In this document: in pieces, positions 1 to 6,937 of the stretch
How the letters are laid out: each line of letters opens with the position of its first letter
Position numbering within the stretch: position 1 is the first letter of the stretch
Assembly (NCBI GenBank): GCA_041572755.1
Contig: JBFFRY010000040.1
Span: 1 to 16,981, forward strand
Direction of reading: 5' to 3'
Source: JBFELU01 sp041572755
GTDB taxonomy: Bacteria; Actinomycetota; Acidimicrobiia; Spongiisociales; UBA11373
Length of the DNA stretch: 16,981 nucleotides
Program-made: the position numbers and the translations under genes
The notes under the pieces: generated by a model
Databases searched by the model: none
Told to the model about the DNA's origin: nothing
What the model saw: only the letters and a program-made list of their open reading frames with translations

Positions 1-228
1 GCCGCCAAATGCGAGGGTCCGCTCAACGATGTTGCGAGTGAACTTGGGATCCCAGAATTGGACTCGCTCCCAGTTGCCGATGATCGCGACGACGACGCCG
101 ATGACGACGAGGCCGGCGACGACGGCCCGCCGTGCGACGGCGTGCCGTGGCGAGGGCGAAGGAACGTCGGCGCCCGAGCCGCCCCGCCCATCGACGGGCG
201 CGGTGACGCTGTGGATCGGATCCAACAT
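1..228 (-). CDS. N-terminal part of a membrane protein, cut by the left edge
   Basis: Seventy-six codons are visible, read leftwards from an ATG at 228 and open to base 1. This ATG is the only ATG, GTG or TTG in the frame before an upstream stop at 298-300, so the start is well constrained. The visible part has a Pro/Ser/Gly-rich cytoplasm-like head (residues 1-30), a positively charged step (RHAVARR), then one strong hydrophobic segment at about 34-50 (AVVAGLVVIGVVVAIIG), followed by polar sequence (WERVQFWDPKFTRN). That is the look of a first signal-anchor helix in a larger membrane protein. The family is not recognisable from this fragment; a membrane glycosyltransferase is one possibility but is only a guess. 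No clear ribosome-binding site or -10 hexamer precedes the start. The gene diverges from the dehalogenase at 414. Confidence 0.6.
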   Translation of the reverse strand, partial: MLDPIHSVTAPVDGRGGSGADVPSPSPRHAVARRAVVAGLVVIGVVVAIIGNWERVQFWDPKFTRNIVERTLAFGG

Positions 229-386
229 CAGGTCCCACGAACGGATCGGGTCATCATCGGCCAGGTGGCCCGTCCCAAGGATTCCAAGCCTCGGGACTCA
301 CCGCGATGCCGATCCCTCGCCGAAACGAGCTTGCGATCCCCGGGACCGGGTGCAGTGTTGATCATGGGATGCTCGTCCACCGAGCC

Positions 387-392
387 TAGGGT
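387..392 (+). promoter_or_regulatory. Candidate -10 hexamer TAGGGT for the dehalogenase gene
   Basis: TAGGGT fits the actinobacterial -10 pattern TANNNT. It would place the transcript start near 399 and leave a leader of about 15 bases that just includes the Shine-Dalgarno sequence GGGAGG at 401-406. No convincing -35 box is seen at the usual distance. Confidence 0.4.
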
Positions 393-413
393 CTCGAAGC
401 GGGAGGTGCCGGC

Positions 414-1304
414 ATGAGAGTCCTACAAACCTCAGAGAGTGCCTTCGACGGCATCGAGGATTGGCCCTACGGGGCCAGGTTCCTCGATGTGGGCGGTCTG
501 CGCATGCACTACGTCGACGAGGGACCTCGCGATTCCCCGGAGACGGTCCTCCTGCTCCACGGCGAGCCGTCGTGGTCCTACCTCTATCGCAGCATGATCC
601 CGGTGCTCGTCGCCGCCGGAAACCGAGTGGTGGCCCCCGACCTGATCGGCTTCGGGAAGTCGGACAAGCCGGCCCGGCGACGTCACCACACCTACGCCGC
701 CCACGTCGCCTGGACCGGCGCCCTGCTGGACGGTCTCGACCTCTCGAACATCACGCTGTTCTGTCAGGACTGGGGATCGCTCATCGGACTCCGCCTGGTC
801 GCCGAGCACCCCGACCGGTTCGCCCGCGTGGTCGTTGGCAACGGCGGGCTACCGACCGGTGATGTGCCCATGCCGAAGGCGTTCCGCCTCTGGCAGGCGT
901 TCGCCGGGTGGTCGCCCTGGTTCCCCATCGCCCGCATCATCGATCGAGGCACCCGGCGAGTGCTGACCCCCGGCGAGCGTCGTGCCTACGACGCCCCCTT
1001 CTCGTCATCGCGCCACAAGGCGGGGGCCCGGGCCCTGCCGGCGCTGGTTCCGACCCGCCCCGACGATCCCGGCGCGGCCGAGAATCGGACGGCGTGGCAG
1101 GTGCTCGAAGCATGGCACAAGCCGTTCCTCACGACCTTCAGCACGGGAGACCCGATCACCCGGGGCGGTGAGCGGATCCTGCAACGGCGGATCCCGGGAG
1201 CGGCCGGCCTCGATCACAGCCGAGTCCGGGGCGGCCACTTCCTCCAGGAGGACTCCGGCGTCGAACTGGCCGAGCGGATCAATGCGCTGATCGCCTCGAC
1301 CTAG
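414..1304 (+). CDS. Haloalkane dehalogenase (alpha/beta-hydrolase, HLD-I type)
   Basis: This 296-residue protein should hydrolyse carbon-halogen bonds of haloalkanes to an alcohol and halide in the cytoplasm. All catalytic elements are visible: the oxyanion region HGEPSW (49-54), the nucleophile elbow CQDWGS with Asp119 followed by the halide-binding Trp120, the acid Asp246 in TGDPI after the cap, and the base His275 in GGHFLQED. Having the acid late, in TGDP, is typical of subfamily I (DhlA/DhmA-like). The second halide-binding residue should lie in the cap region, where Trp160, Trp166 and Trp169 are candidates. Length matches the family (about 290-310). The ATG has a good Shine-Dalgarno sequence, GGGAGG, at 401-406. 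The gene converges on the MFS gene, and the two TAG stops share the bases CTAG. Epoxide hydrolases are close relatives, but the Asp-Trp pair favours a dehalogenase. The substrate cannot be read from sequence. Confidence 0.9.
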   Translation: MRVLQTSESAFDGIEDWPYGARFLDVGGLRMHYVDEGPRDSPETVLLLHGEPSWSYLYRSMIPVLVAAGNRVVAPDLIGFGKSDKPARRRHHTYAAHVAWTGALLDGLDLSNITLFCQDWGSLIGLRLVAEHPDRFARVVVGNGGLPTGDVPMPKAFRLWQAFAGWSPWFPIARIIDRGTRRVLTPGERRAYDAPFSSSRHKAGARALPALVPTRPDDPGAAENRTAWQVLEAWHKPFLTTFSTGDPITRGGERILQRRIPGAAGLDHSRVRGGHFLQEDSGVELAERINALIAST

Positions 1305-1315
1305 AGGCGATCAGC
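1286..1315. terminator. Bidirectional hairpin over the shared stop codons
   Basis: The arms GCTGATCGCCTC (1286-1297) and GAGGCGATCAGC (1304-1315) pair perfectly over 12 bp around the loop GACCTA (1298-1303). The hairpin covers the last codons and stop codons of two convergent genes, so it can form in both transcripts. There is no T-run on either side, which is common for terminators in high-GC actinobacteria. Its function is inferred. Confidence 0.65.
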
Positions 1316-2515
1316 CGCCCCCCACCGCACCACTCCGAGGGCCAACGCGGCGCACACGAGCAGGCCGACCGCCAGCGGGGTCACCGTGCCGTCGTAGGCA
1401 CGGTCGATGAACGACCCCAGCAGCGCCCCTCCCCCGAGCTGGGCGGTGCCGATCAATGCCGAAGCGGTGCCGGCCACCCGGCCCATCGGCTCCATGGCCA
1501 GCGCATTCAGGTTGGGGATCAGCAGGGCGTGCATGCACAGGATGAGGCCGAGCGACGACACGAAGACCCAGAACGAAGGGGTGCCGTCGGCCGCCAAGGT
1601 GAGGGCCACCAGACCTCCCGCGGCTCCGACGTAGGTGGGGAGCACCCAACCAACGATCCGTCGAGACCCGAACCTGCCCACCATCGAGGCATTGGCGAGC
1701 ACTGCGATGCCCATCACCGCCGCCAGACCACCAAAGACGAGTGGGAACCGGTCGGCGAGATCGAAGACGTCGTCGACGATGAGCTCCGAGGTGGCCAGAT
1801 AGGACACGAACGCGGTGAACAGCAGGGTCATCGCCGCCGTGTAGGCCATGGCCGAGCGCTGGGAAACGACCAGACGGAGCGCCCGGCGGACCCCGTCGAA
1901 ACGGAGTTCGATGCGATCCGCGGGGTCGAGCGTCTCGGGCATCCGCAGCACCCACAGCGCCATCACCGCCACGTAGATCACACAGAACCAGAACACCGCC
2001 CGCCACGAGGTGAAGGAGAGAATCGCCGCACCGACGCTGGGGGCGAGCACCGGGACCAGGATGAACACCGCCATGATGAACGACATGGCCCGCGCCATCT
2101 CGTCCCCCCGATGGGTGTCGCGCACGATGGCGAGCCCGATCACTCGGGGACCGGCCGCTCCCACACCCCAGATGAAGCGGCTGAACAGCAACAAGCCGAA
2201 GCTGGGTGCCAACGCCGCCCCGGCAGCCCCGACGGCATAGAGGGCGAATCCGGCGAAGAGCATCGGCTTGCGGCCGAACCGGTCGGCAAGGGGGCCGTAG
2301 AGGAGCTGCACGCTCGCCAGACCGATCATGAAGACGGTGACCATCGCCGCCGCTTCGGGTCCGTCGGGTTCCATCCCGAACGCCGCCCGAATCTCGCCAA
2401 AGGCGGGGAGCATGAGGTCGATAGAAAGGGCGGTCAGCGCCATCGTCAGCGACAGCAGCGCCAGGAGTTCGCGCCGACCGATGCGACCGGTGCCGACCGT
2501 GCTGGGTTGAGTCAT
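1301..2515 (-). CDS. Bcr/CflA-type MFS multidrug transporter
   Basis: This 404-residue, very hydrophobic protein has the expected 12-helix pattern of the major facilitator superfamily and probably acts as a proton-driven drug exporter in the cytoplasmic membrane. Helix 1 ends with SIDLMLPAF, which is characteristic of the DHA1 Bcr/CflA group. The superfamily motif A is GPLADRFGRK (74-83) in the loop after helix 2. The helix 4-5 region, with GVGAAGPRVIGLAIVRD, resembles the Bcr/CflA signature. Length is normal for Bcr/CflA (about 390-410). The ATG at 2513-2515 has GGAG a few bases upstream. The gene lies 51 bases downstream of a GNAT acetyltransferase on the same strand, so the two are probably co-transcribed. 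The substrate is unknown. Confidence 0.88.
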   Translation of the reverse strand: MTQPSTVGTGRIGRRELLALLSLTMALTALSIDLMLPAFGEIRAAFGMEPDGPEAAAMVTVFMIGLASVQLLYGPLADRFGRKPMLFAGFALYAVGAAGAALAPSFGLLLFSRFIWGVGAAGPRVIGLAIVRDTHRGDEMARAMSFIMAVFILVPVLAPSVGAAILSFTSWRAVFWFCVIYVAVMALWVLRMPETLDPADRIELRFDGVRRALRLVVSQRSAMAYTAAMTLLFTAFVSYLATSELIVDDVFDLADRFPLVFGGLAAVMGIAVLANASMVGRFGSRRIVGWVLPTYVGAAGGLVALTLAADGTPSFWVFVSSLGLILCMHALLIPNLNALAMEPMGRVAGTASALIGTAQLGGGALLGSFIDRAYDGTVTPLAVGLLVCAALALGVVRWGAADRL

Positions 2516-2566
2516 GGGCTCCGGGCGATCTCTGATCGGAGAAGCGTACTCCGACCCGGTAGTGGT

Positions 2567-3109
2567 CTAGCGGGTGGCGGCGAACACCCAGCAGTCGCGC
2601 GGCTCGTCGCTCACGTTGGGATGGATCGCAAAGCGGCGCAACACCCCTTCCGGCTCGAGCCCGGCCTTCACCAGCACCCGCCCCGATGCGATGTTCTCGA
2701 CGTCGACGTAGGCCCACACTCGCCAGATCTCCGGCTCGGAGAGAGCCCACTCCTTGATGGCCGACACCGCCTCGGTGGCATACCCGGTGCCCCAAGCGTC
2801 CTGCGCCAGCACGTAACCCAGTTCGACCTGATGACCACGCACTCGTGCCTCGATGACACCGAGCACCCGACCCGACTCCGCCTCGGTGATGGCGTAGGGA
2901 TAGGCGGAACCATCCTCCCAAGCGGTCAGGCACCGCTCGATGAACGCCACCGTGTGATCGATGTCGGGGTGAGGACGCCAGGCGAGATAACGCGTCACCT
3001 CCGGGTCCTGGGAGTAGGAGGCGAAGACCGCGTCGGCATCATCCATCGTCGGCGGACGAAGCGTCAGACGCTCGGTGATGAGTGGGACCGGTGGGCGCAT
3101 CACCGTCAT
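2567..3109 (-). CDS. GNAT acetyltransferase, RimJ/RimL-like
   Basis: This 180-residue protein transfers an acetyl group from acetyl-CoA to an amine, in this subgroup often a protein N-terminus or a small-molecule amine. Visible signatures are the N-terminal strand ITERLTLRPP (11-20), the acetyl-CoA pyrophosphate-binding loop WGTGYATEA (106-114) in motif A, and the motif B helix with ENIASGRVLVKAGLE (138-152). These three in this order are diagnostic of RimJ/RimL-type GNATs. It may start at the ATG at 3109 or at a second ATG at 3100. The second leaves TTAAAT (3113-3108) seven bases upstream as a possible -10 for a near-leaderless message. It heads a probable two-gene unit with the MFS transporter, suggesting a resistance or detoxification pair, but the substrate cannot be predicted. 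Confidence 0.85.
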   Translation of the reverse strand: MTVMRPPVPLITERLTLRPPTMDDADAVFASYSQDPEVTRYLAWRPHPDIDHTVAFIERCLTAWEDGSAYPYAITEAESGRVLGVIEARVRGHQVELGYVLAQDAWGTGYATEAVSAIKEWALSEPEIWRVWAYVDVENIASGRVLVKAGLEPEGVLRRFAIHPNVSDEPRDCWVFAATR

Positions 3110-3160
3110 TTAACCCCGATCGTGGTTCAAGAAGGCGTCCGGACGGTCTGCGCCGGCGCC

Positions 3161-3166
3161 TATCGT
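3161..3166 (+). promoter_or_regulatory. Candidate -10 hexamer TATCGT for asnS
   Basis: TATCGT is the only TANNNT hexamer in the gap before asnS. A transcript start near 3173 would leave a short leader that just includes the Shine-Dalgarno sequence. No clear -35 box is visible. Confidence 0.35.
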
Positions 3167-3175
3167 GCGGTGGGC

Positions 3176-3181
3176 AAGGAG
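3176..3181 (+). promoter_or_regulatory. Ribosome-binding site AAGGAG that fixes the asnS start
   Basis: AAGGAG lies five bases before the ATG at 3187. The reading frame stays open for 35 codons upstream, but this site and family alignment support the ATG at 3187. Confidence 0.7.
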
Positions 3182-3186
3182 CTGAC

Positions 3187-4581
3187 ATGCAACGCGAACT
3201 CATCAAGCACGTGTTCGGCAGGGACGACTTCGGGGTCACCGTGACCGTGGCCGGCTGGGTCCGAACGAGGCGAGACTCGAAAGGGGGGTTCTCCTTCATC
3301 GAGGTCAACGACGGATCCTGCTTCGACAGCCTCCAGGTGATCGCCGACGGCGAGCTCCCCAACTACGAGAGCGACGTGCTCAACCTCACCATCGGCAGCG
3401 CCGCCCGGTTCACCGGTGTTCTCACCGAATCCCCCGGCGAGGGCCAGCAGGTCGAGTTGAGGGCCACCGAGGTCGAGGTCTACGGGCTCGCCGATCCCGA
3501 GTCGTACCCCCTGCAGAAGAAGCGCATCTCCTTTGAGCGGCTCCGGGAGCTCGCCCACCTCCGTCCCCGCACCAACACCATCGGCGCCGTGGCCCGGGTG
3601 CGCAACGCCCTGGCCTACGCCACCCACCGCTTCTTTCAAGAGCGCGACTTCGTCTACGTGCACACCCCCCTCATCACGGCCAGCGACGCCGAGGGGGCCG
3701 GGGCCATGTTCCGGGTCACCACCCTCGACCCGGGCGCGGCACCGAGGGGCGACGACGGCACCACGGACTACTCGGCCGACTTCTTCGGACGACCGGCCTT
3801 TCTCACGGTGTCGGGCCAACTCAACGTGGAGACCTACTGCCTCGCCCTCGATCGGGTCTACACCTTCGGACCCACCTTCCGGGCCGAGAACTCGAACACC
3901 CGGCGCCACCTCGCCGAGTTCTGGATGGTGGAACCGGAGATCGCTTTCGCCGATCTCTCCGACAACGCCGACCTGGCCGAGGATTACGTGAAGTACATGG
4001 TCCGCTACGTCCTCGACCACTGCGGCGACGACCTGGCCTTCTTCACCAAATGGGTCGACGAGGGGCTGATGGACAAGCTCACCAACGTCGTCGAGCACGA
4101 ATTCGAACGGATCACGTACACCGAAGCCACCGAGATCCTGAGTCGCTCCGGCCAGGAGTTCGAGTTTCCCACGGAGTGGGGAAACGACCTTCAGTCGGAG
4201 CACGAGATCTACCTCGTCGAGGAGTTCTTCAAGAAGCCGGTCACCGTCACCGACTTCCCCTTCGACTTCAAGGCCTTCTACATGCGGCGCAACGACGACG
4301 GCAGGACGGTGGCGGCCATGGACGTGCTGGTACCGGAGATCGGTGAGATCGTCGGGGGGAGCCAGCGCGAGGAGCGTTTGGATGTGCTGGCCGACAGCAT
4401 GGCGATCAAGGGCATGGATCCGGATCACTACTGGTGGTATCTGGATCTGCGCCGCTTCGGTACCGCCCCCCATGCCGGTTTCGGGCTCGGCCTGGAGCGA
4501 GTGGTCCAGTTGTGCACCGGGATGCAGAACATCCGTGAGGTGATCCCCTTCCCCCGCACTCCACGCAACGCCGACTTCTGA
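3187..4581 (+). CDS. asnS: Asparagine--tRNA ligase
   Basis: This 464-residue class II synthetase charges tRNA-Asn with asparagine in the cytoplasm. An N-terminal OB-fold anticodon-binding domain occupies about residues 14-100 (VTVAGWVRTRRDSKGGFSF). The catalytic core follows, with motif 2 FRAEN (231-235) and its downstream loop NTRRHLAEFWMVEPE, and motif 3 GLGLER (433-438). The C-terminal end, REVIPFPRTPRNADF, is the classic AsnRS ending. AspRS can be excluded because it has a long inserted GAD domain and a different ending. Length is nearly that of the E. coli enzyme (466). Having a dedicated AsnRS means that Asn-tRNA need not come only from the GatCAB transamidation route used by many actinobacteria. 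A GNAT gene follows after one base and is probably translated by coupling. Confidence 0.95.
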   Translation: MQRELIKHVFGRDDFGVTVTVAGWVRTRRDSKGGFSFIEVNDGSCFDSLQVIADGELPNYESDVLNLTIGSAARFTGVLTESPGEGQQVELRATEVEVYGLADPESYPLQKKRISFERLRELAHLRPRTNTIGAVARVRNALAYATHRFFQERDFVYVHTPLITASDAEGAGAMFRVTTLDPGAAPRGDDGTTDYSADFFGRPAFLTVSGQLNVETYCLALDRVYTFGPTFRAENSNTRRHLAEFWMVEPEIAFADLSDNADLAEDYVKYMVRYVLDHCGDDLAFFTKWVDEGLMDKLTNVVEHEFERITYTEATEILSRSGQEFEFPTEWGNDLQSEHEIYLVEEFFKKPVTVTDFPFDFKAFYMRRNDDGRTVAAMDVLVPEIGEIVGGSQREERLDVLADSMAIKGMDPDHYWWYLDLRRFGTAPHAGFGLGLERVVQLCTGMQNIREVIPFPRTPRNADF

Positions 4582-4582
4582 C

Positions 4583-5092
4583 GTGGGCCCCGCCGACACC
4601 GCACGCCTCACCTTCGGTACCTGGGATGAAGACCAACAAGCGCATGCCGTCACCCTCTGGACCGATCCCCGGGTGACCCGCTTCATCACCACCGGGGAAC
4701 CCCCGACCCGGGCCGACGCCGTGGCGCGACTGCTCGCTCAGCTGGACCTGGCGTCGGCTCACGGCGTGCAGTACTGGCCCGTCTTTCATCGTGAATCCGG
4801 GGATCTGATCGGGTGCTGCGGCCTCCGCCCCCGTGACCCCGCGACCGGGGTCTGGGAGCTGGGGGTTCACATCCGCAGCAGCCTGTGGGGACGCGGCTAC
4901 GCCACCGAGGCGTGCCGGGAGGCCATCCGCTTCGCCTTCGAAGAGTTCGGGGCGACCGCCCTCTTTGCCGGCCACCACCCCGACAACACCGCGTCACAGC
5001 GCCTGCTCGAGCGGCTCGGGTTCAGCCGGACCCATGAAGAGTTCTATCCGCCCACTGGGCGCCGGCACCCCTCCTACCTGCTGAAGCCCTGA
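4583..5092 (+). CDS. GNAT acetyltransferase coupled to asnS
   Basis: This 169-residue acetyl-CoA-dependent acetyltransferase shows TARLTFGTW near the N-terminus, the central strand VWELGVHI, the pyrophosphate-binding loop WGRGYATEA (102-110), and the motif B segment DNTASQRLLERLGF (134-147). This is the RimJ/RimL-like architecture at normal length. Translation starts at a GTG at 4583, one base after the asnS stop, with no clear Shine-Dalgarno sequence of its own, so reinitiation by ribosomes finishing asnS is likely. It is only distantly similar to the GNAT at 2567-3109 by eye, so it does not look like a recent duplicate. Its 3' end overlaps the convergent DUF6125-like gene by 19 bases. The substrate is unknown; the neighbourhood gives no evidence that it acts on AsnRS. 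Confidence 0.85.
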   Translation: MGPADTARLTFGTWDEDQQAHAVTLWTDPRVTRFITTGEPPTRADAVARLLAQLDLASAHGVQYWPVFHRESGDLIGCCGLRPRDPATGVWELGVHIRSSLWGRGYATEACREAIRFAFEEFGATALFAGHHPDNTASQRLLERLGFSRTHEEFYPPTGRRHPSYLLKP

Positions 5093-5613
5093 CCGATCAG
5101 GAAGTCACCCGAGCACCGGCCGTCGTCGGCCATGAGGCACTTCCCCACCACCGGGTCGGTGTCCGCCGGTATCCCGAGATGCTCGAACCAGCACCGGATG
5201 CGATAGATCACACCACACTCATAGGCTTCGAGCAGCCCGGCCCGCTGCATGCCCTTGTAGGCGAAACACGCCCCGGGCTCCCACTCCCAATGGATGCGAT
5301 CGCCGCCGGGCACGACCTCGAAATGCTCCGCCACTGATCCCGGCAGGAGGAGCGCCAAGGCATCCTCGAGCAGGGTGGCGATGGCCCCGGCATCGACGAG
5401 GTCCTCGGCGGAGACGCCGAGCGTGTCGAGGAGCCTCCTCACCTCGAACTCCGACATCCCCCGGATCGCCCGCCGGTTGAGCTCGTTGGCGGCTTCCACA
5501 CCCAACTGATCCGCGGCTGCCAGGAACCACATTCCGTCGTGGGTGAGCCATCCCTTGCCGAGGAGATCGCGGACCTCTCGCTTCGTCACCCGATCGAGAC
5601 GGTCGAAGCTCAT
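5074..5613 (-). CDS. DUF6125-like cysteine-bearing protein
   Basis: This is a soluble 179-residue protein with no signal peptide or membrane segment. The segment GWLTHDGMWFLAAADQLGVE (21-40) followed by NELNRRAIRGMSEFEVRRLL matches what I recall of DUF6125, a family related to L-2-amino-thiazoline-4-carboxylate hydrolase-like proteins. The C-terminal half has five cysteines (116, 133, 141, 159, 167) in contexts such as ACFAYKGM and YECGVIYRIRCWFEHLG, which could bind a metal or act catalytically. The biochemical function is unknown. The frame extends well beyond the ATG at 5613, but that ATG follows TACGCT by exactly six bases, favouring a leaderless start there. The gene lies 91 bases downstream of the cytochrome operon on the same strand and overlaps the convergent GNAT gene by 19 bases. 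Confidence 0.7.
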   Translation of the reverse strand: MSFDRLDRVTKREVRDLLGKGWLTHDGMWFLAAADQLGVEAANELNRRAIRGMSEFEVRRLLDTLGVSAEDLVDAGAIATLLEDALALLLPGSVAEHFEVVPGGDRIHWEWEPGACFAYKGMQRAGLLEAYECGVIYRIRCWFEHLGIPADTDPVVGKCLMADDGRCSGDFLIGQGFSR

Positions 5614-5619
5614 GTCGTG

Positions 5620-5625
5620 AGCGTA
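5620..5625 (-). promoter_or_regulatory. Leaderless-type -10 hexamer TACGCT for the DUF6125-like gene
   Basis: Read on the minus strand, TACGCT (5625 to 5620) is followed by six bases (CACGAC) and the ATG at 5613. This spacing would place the transcript start at or next to the A of the ATG. There is no Shine-Dalgarno sequence, which agrees with leaderless translation. Confidence 0.5.
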
Positions 5626-5704
5626 CGCGCGCCGCCGCCACCGTCGCCGACCATTCCTGGATGGCCGACGCCCCGGCCCCCGACTCAGGAGACGCTCGGA
5701 TCCC

Positions 5705-6937
5705 CTACTCGGCTGCGCCGGCCTCGATCCAGGTGCGAAGGGTCTCGATCTCAGCGGCGGTGAGTTGCCCCGGATGCCCACCGGCTTCCTGAAGCGCCAG
5801 CACCGAGCCGGATTCCGGATCGCCGGGAACGATCCCCGGTCCACCGGGTCCACCGGCGAGGATCGCTTCATAGCCCGTCACATCGAGACCACCCATCGGG
5901 TTGCCCGAGTTGTGACAACCGGCACAGGTGGCTTCCAGCATCGGCCCGATTTCACTGGCCCAGGTCGCCTCCGCGGCGGGGACGGTCGGCTCGGTTGCCT
6001 CCGTCGTCGTATCGACGGCTCCTGCCGTGGTGCTGGTCTCTGCTTCCGCGACGGTGGTGCTGGTCTGGGCGGCGGCCATCGTCGTGGTCGTTGGGGCGGC
6101 GGTGGTGGTCGTCGCCGGCAGCTCGGCCGGCTCAATGGTGGCGATGGCCGTCTCCTCGATCGTGGCGAAGAAGTAGATCCCGACGAGCATGAGCGCAGCG
6201 AACACGCCGTAGATGGGGAAGTAGATCCGCTGTCTGCGCTTCATGGCTTCCCCGGAAACGCGGTCCGGTTCCCCGCCCGTTTCGATGGATTCGAGTTCGA
6301 GAGGGTGCTCTCGGAGCATGGTCTCCCTGGAGACGCGGCCCGTGAAGATGCTCGTGTTCCAGTGGGCAATGTGCACGTGATAGAAGTGCCACACGATGAT
6401 CACGAGCGTGGCGAGCACCGCCTCGTTGCCGTGAACCGCTTTCGCCACCGGGATGAAGTCCCCCGGAAGGAGCTTCGCCGTGGCAATCGGATTCCACAGC
6501 ATGAACCCGGTGAGGATCATGATCATGGTCCCCCACACCAGAGCCCAGTACTCGTACTTCTCCTGCCAGGTGAATCGGCCCTGGGTCGGCGGGTTCTCCC
6601 GTCTGTCCAGGCTGTAGCTCAGTGATTGGAGAGCCGCCTTCACATCGGTGCGGCCCGGGGTCATCTCCCGCGGAGCACGTCTGACGAAGACGCGATGCCC
6701 GGCAGCACCCAAGTGATAGGCCACGGCCAGCATCGTGACGACCGAGACCCAGCGGTGGATGACGCGGACGCCTTCGATCCCGCCGAGAGCCCTCATTATC
6801 TGCTCGGACACCCAGGCACCGGAGAACTTCTGCACCAATCCGGTGACCGCCAACGAGACGAAGGTGACGATTTGAATCCAGTGCTCGATCCGATCGGAGA
6901 CCGAGAAACGCTTGTACTCGGTGGTCGCGGTACTCAT
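5705..6937 (-). CDS. FdnI-like diheme cytochrome b with fused C-terminal cytochrome c domain
   Basis: The 410-residue protein has five predicted membrane helices (about 22-38, 60-80, 130-149, 172-192, 240-258). Histidines 19, 61, 169 and 184 fall in the same order and nearly the same spacing as the four b-heme ligands of E. coli formate dehydrogenase subunit FdnI, so it probably exchanges electrons with the quinone pool. After helix 5 comes a linker rich in Thr and Ala (275-320), then a c-type domain with one heme motif, CAGCH (338-342), and an ending (GGLD, GIVPGDPESGSVL, LTAAEIETLRTWIEAGA) like Planctomycete-type cytochrome C domains. An N-in, five-helix topology puts this heme outside the membrane. 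Its ATG overlaps the stop of the nonaheme gene (ATGA) and has GGAGGG just upstream. It is the last gene of the operon. The partner direction (quinol oxidation or quinone reduction) cannot be read. Confidence 0.85.
   Translation of the reverse strand: MSTATTEYKRFSVSDRIEHWIQIVTFVSLAVTGLVQKFSGAWVSEQIMRALGGIEGVRVIHRWVSVVTMLAVAYHLGAAGHRVFVRRAPREMTPGRTDVKAALQSLSYSLDRRENPPTQGRFTWQEKYEYWALVWGTMIMILTGFMLWNPIATAKLLPGDFIPVAKAVHGNEAVLATLVIIVWHFYHVHIAHWNTSIFTGRVSRETMLREHPLELESIETGGEPDRVSGEAMKRRQRIYFPIYGVFAALMLVGIYFFATIEETAIATIEPAELPATTTTAAPTTTTMAAAQTSTTVAEAETSTTAGAVDTTTEATEPTVPAAEATWASEIGPMLEATCAGCHNSGNPMGGLDVTGYEAILAGGPGGPGIVPGDPESGSVLALQEAGGHPGQLTAAEIETLRTWIEAGAAE
6027..6080. repeat. Imperfect 27-bp tandem repeat in the Thr-rich linker
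   Basis: The 13-mer GTGGTGCTGGTCT begins two consecutive 27-base units (6027-6053 and 6054-6080). The second half of each unit has diverged. On the coding minus strand it gives the repeated TSTT spaced nine residues apart in the cytochrome b linker. It probably arose by slippage and allows length variation of the linker without a frameshift. Confidence 0.6.

Noticed and set aside
58..417. Plus-strand frame of 119 codons ending at the dehalogenase start
   Set aside because: Its first half is antisense to the left-edge membrane protein gene and its composition is not protein-like; the tail covers the dehalogenase promoter and ribosome site.
1529..3244. Long open frame of 571 codons on the plus strand
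   Set aside because: It lies antisense to the MFS and GNAT genes, is rich in His, Arg, Gly and Asp as expected of a high-GC shadow frame, and has no recognisable domain.
3160..4692. 510-codon open frame on the minus strand
   Set aside because: It is antisense to asnS and has a Val/Gly/Glu-rich composition typical of a shadow frame.
5663..5678. Small hairpin GGCCG/CGGCC after the cytochrome operon, possible terminator
   Set aside because: A 5-bp stem in very GC-rich DNA without a T-run is expected by chance and is too weak to call.
5614..5871. N-terminal extension of the DUF6125-like gene to 5871
   Set aside because: The extension overlaps the cytochrome b end and is Arg/Pro-rich; family-like sequence begins at the ATG at 5613, which also has a well-placed -10 hexamer.
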